Source: a virus
Reading direction: 5' to 3' (one strand)
Length of the DNA: 21,538 bases
IMG/VR virus record: IMGVR_UViG_3300009422_000061
Span: 1-21,538 of that record
Under the pieces are notes generated by a model that saw only the letters and a program-made list of their open reading frames with translations, was not told the DNA's origin and did no database searches. Position numbers and translations under genes: made by a program. Below are positions 1 to 7,232 of the stretch, piece by piece; positions within the stretch are counted from its first letter, which is position 1; each line of letters opens with the position of its first letter.

Positions 1-894
1 AGAGCCGTCTAAATGATGCAATTTGTCTCCAACCTTTAAGTTGTCTACATCTTTCCATTCATCATCCACCCGCATTGGGTGATTACCTGTGACGTTAATG
101 TTGTTGTTGATAATGTAGTAACCTTTTGTATTTGGGTGAACAAATACAGTAGGTACTGGTGAGTCTATTACCTCTCCAGTTTCAATATCAAATGCTTTAA
201 CTGTGTCGCCCACAACAACATTTTCAATGTCTTTTTCAGTGCCATCCGACATTGCTATCTTAGTTCCAGCTAAAAAGCATGACATTGGTGGTCGTGGTGG
301 TTGTGGTCGTGGAGTCGCGTACCCCGGTGGAAAAGGTCGTGGGTCAGGTCGATCTGGACGTGGTGCGGGTCGTGGGCCACCAGCCACAGATGGCAGTGGT
401 GCGTATCGGGGATCGACAGCTACTTTTCGCCGTATTGGAGTCCAAGGACTGTTAGGTCTTGGAGGCATCATGTAAGGATTGCCAGTTTCTACTTCTGGTT
501 GTGACGGATTGGAAACATACTCATTGTATAAGTTTTGAAAACTAGATGGGTTGTCGTTACCATAAGAGGTTCCGCCCATATAACCTGGAGCCTGTCTGTT
601 TAAACTGGATATGCCTTGGTTTTCCATTGTAGGTCGTTGAGTGCCGCCAGCTTGATACTGCGACTTTAGCTCTGGAGACATAGAATCCCATTGATTTTGA
701 GAGTTACTTAATGCCTCAAGTTGTCTGCCTTGATACTGAGGAGCTTGCTGTTGAGAATACTGCTGACCAGCTCCATTGTTCTTCATTCCGCCCACATTCT
801 GCTGGGTTTGATTTTGGTTCCCACCGTACAATCCGAGATTACCTCCCGCACCGCCTTGATTACCTTGATTGCCTTGATTGTTTTTACCACCCAT
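1..894 (-). CDS. Hint (hedgehog/intein) domain protein, 3' end beyond window
   Basis: The frame is open from ATG at 894 to the window edge (298 codons, no stop). Residues 1-60 are rich in Gly, Gln and Asn. Residues 60-172 contain Tyr/Asn/Pro-rich segments. Residues 173-205 form a Pro/Arg-rich linker. A Hint fold then starts at Cys206 (codon 277-279) with the block-A-like motif CFLAGTKI, then DG at 217-218 and VGD at 228-230. A block-B-like TGNH follows at 269-272 (His codon 79-81), then LKVGD at 286-290. In this family the Cys makes the N-S acyl shift and the block-B Thr/His assist, giving self-cleavage or splicing. The end of the domain and any C-terminal extein or effector lie outside. The start is 11 bases after the holin stop and has an AAGGGG ribosome site overlapping that stop. 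By position it could be a virion or tail-associated protein. The Hint call is firm, but the role of the protein is unknown. Confidence 0.85.
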   Translation of the reverse strand, partial: MGGKNNQGNQGNQGGAGGNLGLYGGNQNQTQQNVGGMKNNGAGQQYSQQQAPQYQGRQLEALSNSQNQWDSMSPELKSQYQAGGTQRPTMENQGISSLNRQAPGYMGGTSYGNDNPSSFQNLYNEYVSNPSQPEVETGNPYMMPPRPNSPWTPIRRKVAVDPRYAPLPSVAGGPRPAPRPDRPDPRPFPPGYATPRPQPPRPPMSCFLAGTKIAMSDGTEKDIENVVVGDTVKAFDIETGEVIDSPVPTVFVHPNTKGYYIINNNINVTGNHPMRVDDEWKDVDNLKVGDKLHHLDGS

Positions 895-905
895 AATAAT
901 TCCCC

Positions 906-1316
906 TTAATTGGCTGCAACGCCTTTAGTTTTTTCAATAGTTCTTGCTGTTGTTAAGCCTAACATACCCATTAATAAAGGCAGCATGACCGTCATATCTA
1001 GTGGCTCCATGTTAATAGGAGTATAAGCTTCTACAACTGGCCCTGCCATTGGGATTACGACATAGTTAATCCCAAGTGCAAAGACAGTCAGCCACCCGCA
1101 GGCAGGCCGCCAGCCACCTTTAAACAGAGATTCACTAGAAGCCTCTGCTTTATTTATTTCTAATTGAGCTAATACTTGAATGTGGGCATTTTGTTCAGCC
1201 ATCGTAGCTATTTTGTACGCAATCTCGGCTTGTTTATCTTTGTCTACAATAAATTCAGACAGCAAATCAGACACAGGATCAACCAAAGAGCCTACAATAG
1301 AAGTAACAATGCTCAC
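906..1316 (-). CDS. Holin-like protein (3TM holin type)
   Basis: This 136-aa protein probably inserts in the host inner membrane to time lysis or release endolysin. Residues 1-60 are amphipathic and partly charged. A GGWRPACGW motif at 67-75 precedes a hydrophobic segment at about 74-93, and a second hydrophobic segment lies at about 106-124. The tail is short and positively charged. The GGWRP-x-x-GW signature followed by hydrophobic helices is typical of the three-TM holin family of phages and gene transfer agents. The start is GTG in a GTGA overlap with the tail-fibre stop, with GAGG upstream. No endolysin is visible in the window; it may lie beyond the left edge. The holin function is inferred from family resemblance. 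Confidence 0.75.
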   Translation of the reverse strand: MSIVTSIVGSLVDPVSDLLSEFIVDKDKQAEIAYKIATMAEQNAHIQVLAQLEINKAEASSESLFKGGWRPACGWLTVFALGINYVVIPMAGPVVEAYTPINMEPLDMTVMLPLLMGMLGLTTARTIEKTKGVAAN

Positions 1317-3109
1317 GCTTCTAACGCCTCAACTTTAGCTGTAAGTTCCTTAATAGACTCGACAAGCAGGCCAACCATGTTGCCATATCCTACAGCGAGG
1401 TAGCCGTCTTCGTCTTCAATGACAGCTTCGGGGAGTACGGCTTGTACTTCCTGTGCTATCAGACCAGTGGCTACTGCGCCGTTCTCGATGTACGAGAAGG
1501 TGATACCGTTGAGGGTGTTCACCTTAGCGAGTGCGCCAGTGATAGGCTCTACGTTCTCCTTCAGGCGTATGTCGGACACGTTGCCTGTAGTACCAGAGGA
1601 AGTCCAGTTGGCACCAGATGCCCTGAGCCAAGCTGTTGAAGACTCTATCTTTACGTCTCCTGCGCTGACAGCATTCCTAGCGCTGCCGGTGGCGTTTATG
1701 ACAATGCTGCCGGCAGCTTGAGTAGTCTGCCCAGCCCTGTTGCCGATAGCGATAGCGTTGAGTCCCTGAGTAGTCTGCCCAGCATACAGCCCTATGGCAA
1801 CAGCTTGTCCTTGTTGACCTGTGCTGCCAGCAGCGTTACCGATAGCTACGGCGTTGTTAAGCTGCCCTGAAGTAGCAGCAGACTTACCGATAGCGATAGA
1901 AGCGCCGCCCTGTGTCGTCTTTCCAGCAGCGCTTCCAATGGCTACTGAGTCTGAGCCTTGGTCTGAGTAGCCACATTGATAGCCTACAGCGATACCCTTT
2001 GCGCTTTGGCCTGAGTAGCCACATTGCGTACCTACAGCTACAGCGTTAGTCAGTTGTCCGGTATAGCCTGACCTGTAGCCAACAGCCGTAGAATTGTTGC
2101 CCTGTGTTGTCTTGCCAGCCTCGTAGCCCACAGCGACACAGTTATCTCCCTGTGTAGTTTGCCCCGCTGCGCGTCCGACAGCAACAGAGGCGTCTCCTTG
2201 GTCTGAATAGCCTGCCAAGTTACCAAAAGCAGAGGCGTTTATGGACTGATTAGAGTAACCTGCTCTCCTTCCGACAGCAACAGCGGTAGTGATCTGCCCT
2301 GTATAGCCTGCCTCATAGCCTATGGCTACGCACTCCACTCCTTGGGAAATATTTCCTGCCGAAGTGCCTATGGCTACTCCTTTAGAGCCTTGGGTTGTCT
2401 GTCCAGCACTGTTTCCGACAGCTACGCCATTTGCTCCTTGGGTAGTCTGACCCGCAAAGTATCCAATCGCTACAGCCTGCGCTGTCTGTGCAGTGAGGCC
2501 AGCTTGGTTGCCGATAGCAATTGATGAGCTTCCCTGTGTAGCATTCCCTGCGTTACTGCCTATAGCTATACTAGACCCTGCTTGGGTAGTCTCGCCTGCG
2601 TTCTTTCCTATAGCTACACTAGACCCGCCCTGAGTAGTTGCTCCAGCACTAGTACCAGCTCTGAAGCTGTCAGCGCCTGCGCCTGTGCTTAGTAAGCCAC
2701 CAGTGAACGTGTTAAGTCCTGTCCATGTGTTGTCTAGCGGAAGCAAATTATCATTGGCGGTTGATACTGTAAACCACTGCAATAAAACATTGTCCCATAT
2801 TTGAACGCCCGATGTCTGCCAGCGCATAACGTCTTGAGTTAAGATCGCCATACGAACATCACCGCTATCCTCTCTATACAGGCCAGAGGAAGTTTCATTT
2901 ACAAATGATGCAGAAGGTAATAATTTAGTGCCGTCAGCAAACCTGAAAGAAGCTAACATGCCCCCTCTGCCATAACGATCAAGAGAATCAGTCAGCGCAG
3001 TGCTAACATCATTAAGTGTGGTATTTGCCCAGCTAGACGATATAACCGTTCCACTAAGAACTGGGTTTCCTGCTACTAAAGTGTATGAGCCTGCTGCATC
3101 GCGTGGCAT
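1313..3109 (-). CDS. Tail fibre/spike with hexapeptide-like repeats and S74 chaperone domain
   Basis: This 598-aa protein is a probable host-recognition fibre. Residues 1-150 form an N-terminal region resembling fibre attachment and shaft segments (motifs RFADGT, SGLYRED). Residues 155-474 are twenty consecutive 16-residue repeats of the form AGxTTQGxxxVAIGxx. The AIGxxAG core is like the left-handed beta-roll of YadA-type trimeric adhesin heads. Residues 475-510 are a linker. The C-terminus has the peptidase S74 signature VSDIRLKEN, with the presumed Ser512/Lys517 dyad. It ends in a short coiled coil (LLVESIKELTAKVEALEA). S74 domains trimerise the fibre and then cut themselves off before the Ser. 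The start ATG is preceded by GGAG. The G+C is clearly higher than in neighbours, suggesting modular acquisition. The receptor is unknown. Confidence 0.88.
   Translation of the reverse strand: MPRDAAGSYTLVAGNPVLSGTVISSSWANTTLNDVSTALTDSLDRYGRGGMLASFRFADGTKLLPSASFVNETSSGLYREDSGDVRMAILTQDVMRWQTSGVQIWDNVLLQWFTVSTANDNLLPLDNTWTGLNTFTGGLLSTGAGADSFRAGTSAGATTQGGSSVAIGKNAGETTQAGSSIAIGSNAGNATQGSSSIAIGNQAGLTAQTAQAVAIGYFAGQTTQGANGVAVGNSAGQTTQGSKGVAIGTSAGNISQGVECVAIGYEAGYTGQITTAVAVGRRAGYSNQSINASAFGNLAGYSDQGDASVAVGRAAGQTTQGDNCVAVGYEAGKTTQGNNSTAVGYRSGYTGQLTNAVAVGTQCGYSGQSAKGIAVGYQCGYSDQGSDSVAIGSAAGKTTQGGASIAIGKSAATSGQLNNAVAIGNAAGSTGQQGQAVAIGLYAGQTTQGLNAIAIGNRAGQTTQAAGSIVINATGSARNAVSAGDVKIESSTAWLRASGANWTSSGTTGNVSDIRLKENVEPITGALAKVNTLNGITFSYIENGAVATGLIAQEVQAVLPEAVIEDEDGYLAVGYGNMVGLLVESIKELTAKVEALEA
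1688..2647 (-). repeat. Twenty tandem 48-bp units encoding 16-residue repeats
   Basis: Residues 155-474 of the tail fibre divide exactly into twenty 16-residue units without insertion or deletion. The consensus is roughly A-G-Q-T-T-Q-G-x-x-x-V-A-I-G-x-x. The DNA copies are diverged, so this looks like an old expansion kept by protein structure, not a recent slippage array. Variant units cluster: GY-S/T-x-Q versions at 267-314 and 347-394, and Cys in place of Ala at the start of units 363 and 379. Confidence 0.9.
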
Positions 3110-3154
3110 TACTTATTCTCCTGCGGCTTCTATAGCCATGTATTAAATTAGTTA

Positions 3155-4681
3155 CTAATATTCTTCTTCTGGTCTATTTGTAGAGCCTAATGCTGCTGGT
3201 CTTTTAAGGTAATCTGGAATTTTATCTAACTGTTGCGCTAAAGTTTTTTGAAGTCCAGTATTGCCGAGTACAGCATCGCCAGTTTTTTGTGCAAAAGGAA
3301 CAGCTAAACCTACACCTGCAATTCTTCGCATAAATGAAAGAGGGGCAGGATCGTCTGCACTTTTAGATATTTCTGCTATATCCATTACTAATTCTTGCAA
3401 TGGCCCTTGTCCATACCCAGCAGCGTCACCGCTTGATTGCAAAGAAGTTATTAACTCTTTTGAAGTAAACTCTCCCCTGTCTTTTAAAGATTTTTGAGCA
3501 GCACTTTTAGCAAGAAGATAACTTCCATATTGAGCGTCTACTGCTTGTAATTTGTCAAAAACACCACTTGGCGCACCATCACGCAAAGTAGTTCTAAGTT
3601 GTTTTAAAATTTCTTGATAATCATAATCATCTAAGGCTGCGTTAATGCGTTTTCTTAAAACATTGTCTAACGCTTTAAATTTTTCTGGTGTTATATCAGT
3701 AGTTAATTCGGCAAAATCTGTAACAATATTATCTAATTGTTTTTGTTGAGCTTCTGGGACTCTATTTTTTGCAGCATCTACTACATCTACAAATCTAACT
3801 CTTGCTGTGTTGCTTATAGCCGTAGCTCCTTTCCACGCATCCTCATAAGCTTCTTCAAAACCTTGTTTTAATTCAGCTATACCTAATACGCCAGATTGAG
3901 AAACTCTTTTATTAGGAGCAGTAGCCCCTTTGTAAACTAATTCAGCAGTTTCTTTTAACGCTCTTTCTTCTGCTTTTCTTACACTAGGAGCCATAACAGG
4001 AGTAACTTCTGCAATAGACTGCAAAGCTTTTAAAATTTTATTGTTAGAAGCTTGTCCAGGAGTTAAATAAGCACCAGCATCCATAATCCTGCGACCTGCA
4101 TCACTTACATTTATACCTCTTACTGCTTTTGAAAGCACTTTCCCCGCAAGTTCGCCTCCAAGTGCGCCTATAGCAGCACTTTCTGCATTACCTGCTCTTG
4201 TTTCTCCTATATCAGGGGCTTGTGATGCCGCTAATCCCGTTCCAATAACGCCATCAACACCCGCAGTAACAAGTGCTTTTGCTTTTTTGCTAGCCTCTAT
4301 TGCTTGCATAGCGTTTTTTGTTTTTCCTGCTACTTTTGCTGCTTTTAAAAGCGCACCTCCAGGAGCTATAATCTGGCCTAGCTCACCTACAACTTGTCCC
4401 GCAGTTCCCCAACCGCTTTGCCCTGCATCTTGTCTCCAATCTTCAAGTTGAGCATTAGCATTTTCAGCAGGAATGCCAGCAAGATCACGAACGCCATGAT
4501 AAGTTTCAAGACCTGATAAACCTATACCTTCACCAAAATCTTCATACCAAGGTTCTTCTTTTCTGTTTTTAGTTTGTAATTCTCTAACTTTAAGAGCAAC
4601 TTCTTCATTTGTTGCTCCTTCTGGCCCTTTAATTTTTACAACAGTTCCATCTGGAGCTTTCATGCTATAAACAACACTCAT
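3155..4681 (-). CDS. Probable internal virion/DNA-ejection protein
   Basis: I choose ATG at 4681, giving 508 aa. It overlaps the upstream stop as ATGA and has GGGAG eight bases before it. An in-frame TTG at 4696 would add five residues but has less support. Residues 1-35 carry a small domain seen at the N-terminus of many phage virion proteins (APDGTVVKIKGPEGAT). A region containing Trp, Tyr and Phe follows (EPWYEDFGEGIG). Long Ala/Gly-rich and charged helical stretches cover about 80-200 and 230-400. There is no signal peptide and no recognisable catalytic motif. The helical, Ala-rich composition and the position between nozzle and fibre genes fit an ejection protein that travels with the DNA. 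The exact family is not recognised. Confidence 0.6.
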   Translation of the reverse strand: MSVVYSMKAPDGTVVKIKGPEGATNEEVALKVRELQTKNRKEEPWYEDFGEGIGLSGLETYHGVRDLAGIPAENANAQLEDWRQDAGQSGWGTAGQVVGELGQIIAPGGALLKAAKVAGKTKNAMQAIEASKKAKALVTAGVDGVIGTGLAASQAPDIGETRAGNAESAAIGALGGELAGKVLSKAVRGINVSDAGRRIMDAGAYLTPGQASNNKILKALQSIAEVTPVMAPSVRKAEERALKETAELVYKGATAPNKRVSQSGVLGIAELKQGFEEAYEDAWKGATAISNTARVRFVDVVDAAKNRVPEAQQKQLDNIVTDFAELTTDITPEKFKALDNVLRKRINAALDDYDYQEILKQLRTTLRDGAPSGVFDKLQAVDAQYGSYLLAKSAAQKSLKDRGEFTSKELITSLQSSGDAAGYGQGPLQELVMDIAEISKSADDPAPLSFMRRIAGVGLAVPFAQKTGDAVLGNTGLQKTLAQQLDKIPDYLKRPAALGSTNRPEEEY

Positions 4682-6066
4682 GGCACTAACTCCCAACCAG
4701 CTTCTTCAGAAGACAAAGCATTTCTAACATTACTAAAAATAGGGTCATTTTTTAATTTATTATATTTTTCAAATCCTTTTTCGTATGCGTCCATCATTTC
4801 TGCTTGTGCTTGTGCAGCCATTTCTTCTCCTTTAGCTCCAGGATTGTATTGTTTTATTTTTGCTATAAGAGTTGGCATCCATTGCGTTTTATACCATCTA
4901 TACATTGAGGCAGGTTCGTTAGAGCGACTAGGTGATGCTTCCATAGCAATAGCTAAATCTTTATCAGTAGGGTTTATACCTAATTTTGCTAATATTGGCC
5001 CTGCCGCTTCTAAACTAACATTAGTCATTTGCATTCCAGTTGCTTGTTCTTCCTCCAAGCCAAATATTGGAGCCATATAATCAGTTGCTATTTTTTTAGG
5101 ATCATAAAAAGGCCCACTTGCTGCCATCATTTGTTCTGGCTGACCTAGCAAATCAGTTGCCACATCGTTTGTTATTAAAGTCTGTGTCTGTGTCGCTTCC
5201 CGTTCTTCAGTTGTTTCAATTTCTTTAGGAGTAGGCGGTTTAGAAGTATTTTGACTTCCATAAACTACTTCTGTTAAACCTGGAAGCACATCTTTAACAA
5301 AAGCTTCTGGCATTAACTCATTTGAAGTTGAATAATAATTTCCATGCCCATCTTGTTGCATATTAAGAATATCAACTCCTCCTTCTTCATTTGGCACATA
5401 ATACGCTACATCATTTCTTTTCATTTTTAATTTTTTGAATGCCTCAGAGTTTTCCCCTGCACTTACGCCAGCAGCCACTTTAGCTGCTTCAACATCACGG
5501 TCATTTTCAACTGTTGCCGCTGTTATTTTAGCTAATTCTCCTGCTTCAAAATTTGATTGAGCTTGCTCTGCAAGGCTGGCTTCTAAAGCTAACGCTGCTT
5601 CTTCTTCTGCTGCTTCTGCTGACAATACCAAGCCAGCTTGCTCAGTCACATCTACGTCTAGCTGTTCAGCATCTTTCCTTGCCTGACCTTCTAAATAGCC
5701 GCCTACAAGCTGATTAGTTACGCCCTCTAACTGCTCACCCCAGTTAGGCTGTGTTAGTGTAGCCCATCTGCCTTCTCCTACCATTCTAGCTTGAGGCATA
5801 CCTTTACCTCTTAGACTTGCAGCTCTAGCTCTTTGTGAGGCTATGTTAGATTCTTGGCCTTTAAATGACCTCGCCATAGCTTCAGCATTTTCTCTTTCTG
5901 ATTGAGCTTTTGCTGCATCCACATAGCCACTCACCATACCTGAAGTTGTTCCTGCGTTCACAGCCTGTTGGCCTACATTTGCAAGGGTAGGATTAGCTGC
6001 GCCTGTATACGCATTGTTACTTCGCGTAATAGCTGCAAGCATTCTTTGTCTTTCTAGCTCAGTCAC
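4678..6066 (-). CDS. Probable internal virion protein, Ala/Glu-rich, helical
   Basis: This is a 462-aa protein of unrecognised family. It starts at GTG (6066), one base after the previous stop, with GGAGAA upstream. Residues 1-130 are polar and helical. Residues 135-215 are a strongly Ala/Glu-rich segment of coiled-coil character (EAAEEEAALALEASLAEQAQ). Residues 220-260 form a more globular, Tyr-containing patch. The C-terminal part is again helical, with Met/Ala/Glu. There are no membrane segments, cysteines or catalytic motifs. Its place between two other presumed ejection proteins, and the ATGA overlap with the next gene, suggest it is part of the injected internal protein set. That role is inferred only from position and composition. 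Confidence 0.5.
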   Translation of the reverse strand: MTELERQRMLAAITRSNNAYTGAANPTLANVGQQAVNAGTTSGMVSGYVDAAKAQSERENAEAMARSFKGQESNIASQRARAASLRGKGMPQARMVGEGRWATLTQPNWGEQLEGVTNQLVGGYLEGQARKDAEQLDVDVTEQAGLVLSAEAAEEEAALALEASLAEQAQSNFEAGELAKITAATVENDRDVEAAKVAAGVSAGENSEAFKKLKMKRNDVAYYVPNEEGGVDILNMQQDGHGNYYSTSNELMPEAFVKDVLPGLTEVVYGSQNTSKPPTPKEIETTEEREATQTQTLITNDVATDLLGQPEQMMAASGPFYDPKKIATDYMAPIFGLEEEQATGMQMTNVSLEAAGPILAKLGINPTDKDLAIAMEASPSRSNEPASMYRWYKTQWMPTLIAKIKQYNPGAKGEEMAAQAQAEMMDAYEKGFEKYNKLKNDPIFSNVRNALSSEEAGWELVP

Positions 6067-6067
6067 T

Positions 6068-7231
6068 TTATTCTCCTAGCAATGCGCCATAATTAACGGC
6101 CTTTAATCCACCGAAATCTATGGTGTATTTTTCAGGAATTTCATCTGCCATAACACCTTCATGCGCGGAACCATCATATTTTAAATTGTAGCTATACCAA
6201 GGATAGCCTTTGTTAGTTCCAATGCGTTTAATATTATATTTTAACCTGCGGTCAGAAACTTTTGCCGCCGCAACTGTACCCGCTGCGTTAATTAATGCGT
6301 TAGTAGGATCAGCGGCCGCATCAGCATTAGCCTGTGCTACACCACTTCCTATAATATCAGCAGGTTGTGCAACTCCAGCCTGAGCAAAACTAGGCATTTG
6401 AGGCATTCCAACTTGTTGCCCGCTTAACAACGCATTGATTTCATTAAGCTCAAATCCTCGTAACTGCATTGCTTCAGTAAGTTGCTGCTGACGTATTTGA
6501 TTAGAATACTGGCTTTGAGTCATTGCCTGATTAAAGTTTTGATTATTAGCTCCTATAGCCTGATTGTATCTGTTCTGTTGCTGACCCATCATTTGATTAT
6601 ACATTTGTGAAGATTCAGCCATTCCAGCTTGATTAGCACTCCACAAGGCTTGATTATTTTGATCGTTAAATTGTTGTCCTTGACTTTGTATCTGATTTTG
6701 CCATGCTGCATCTCCAGGTTTTAATCCCTGATTCCGCATTTTCATTTCTAAAGAACCTCTTTGAGATTCTTGTTGAGGGGCAATGCGAGACATAGCCTGC
6801 CCATATACGGCATCTTCAGCAGCTTGACGAGTTCCGTAAGCATTGCCAATGTCAGGCTCAGTCAAGGTAAAATCTGTTTGAGGCGCATAAGCTATATCTT
6901 GAACGCCTCTTAATTCCATTGGTGTGCCAAACGTACTTCCCATACGTCCTGTAAGCATTCCAGCAATATCCGTTCTGCCGCCTTGAATAGCTACTTGCTT
7001 GTTATATATGTCCTGAAGCTCAGGACTTAAAGCCATAGTATTTGCCCAATTAGTAACTGCCTCCCCAGTAGCAGGATCAATTCCAGCAGTAGCTTCCCAA
7101 GCACTGGCTCCCCACGGAGTATATTGCGTAGGGCGATTAGCATAAATCTGATTGCGAATTACGGCCTCGTTTTCTTCGCCTTGGCCTGCCGCAAGCGCAC
7201 CAAAATCTGGCATATTATTTTTTCCACCCAT
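6068..7231 (-). CDS. Virion protein with short C-terminal S74-type chaperone domain
   Basis: This is a 387-aa protein. The N-terminal ~130 residues are mixed. Residues 145-260 are very rich in Gln, Asn and Met, as in phage internal or tail proteins with extended helices. An Ala-rich spacer covers 285-325. The C-terminus has the S74 hallmark SDRRLKYNI, with Ser326 and Lys331 in the expected dyad spacing, followed by YPWYSYNLKYDG and HEGVMADEIPE. The whole domain is only about 62 residues, shorter than usual fibre S74 domains (roughly 100 or more). It may be a reduced form that promotes oligomerisation, perhaps with self-cleavage. The start ATG lies one base after the upstream stop and has GGAGAA. 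The first six residues, MGGKNN, are the same as in the Hint protein at the left edge. Confidence 0.72.
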   Translation of the reverse strand: MGGKNNMPDFGALAAGQGEENEAVIRNQIYANRPTQYTPWGASAWEATAGIDPATGEAVTNWANTMALSPELQDIYNKQVAIQGGRTDIAGMLTGRMGSTFGTPMELRGVQDIAYAPQTDFTLTEPDIGNAYGTRQAAEDAVYGQAMSRIAPQQESQRGSLEMKMRNQGLKPGDAAWQNQIQSQGQQFNDQNNQALWSANQAGMAESSQMYNQMMGQQQNRYNQAIGANNQNFNQAMTQSQYSNQIRQQQLTEAMQLRGFELNEINALLSGQQVGMPQMPSFAQAGVAQPADIIGSGVAQANADAAADPTNALINAAGTVAAAKVSDRRLKYNIKRIGTNKGYPWYSYNLKYDGSAHEGVMADEIPEKYTIDFGGLKAVNYGALLGE

Positions 7232-7232
7232 G

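Noticed and set aside
1-298. A classical intein interrupting an essential enzyme
   Set aside because: The sequence before Cys206 is low-complexity and Pro/Arg-rich, not a conserved enzyme; the downstream half is outside the window, so splicing cannot be judged.
203-475. Plus-strand frame encoding a Gly/Arg-rich, RGG-like protein
   Set aside because: It is the complement of the Pro/Arg linker of the minus-strand Hint protein; no other plus-strand gene exists in the window and no ribosome site is seen.
1313-2700. Tail-fibre repeats as the variable region of a diversity-generating retroelement
   Set aside because: No reverse transcriptase or template repeat is visible, and the repeats are structural units with ordinary divergence.
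3113-3139. Eight-codon ORF between the ejection protein and fibre genes
   Set aside because: Too short, and its end overlaps the fibre ribosome site; probably chance. The 45-bp spacer otherwise shows nothing.
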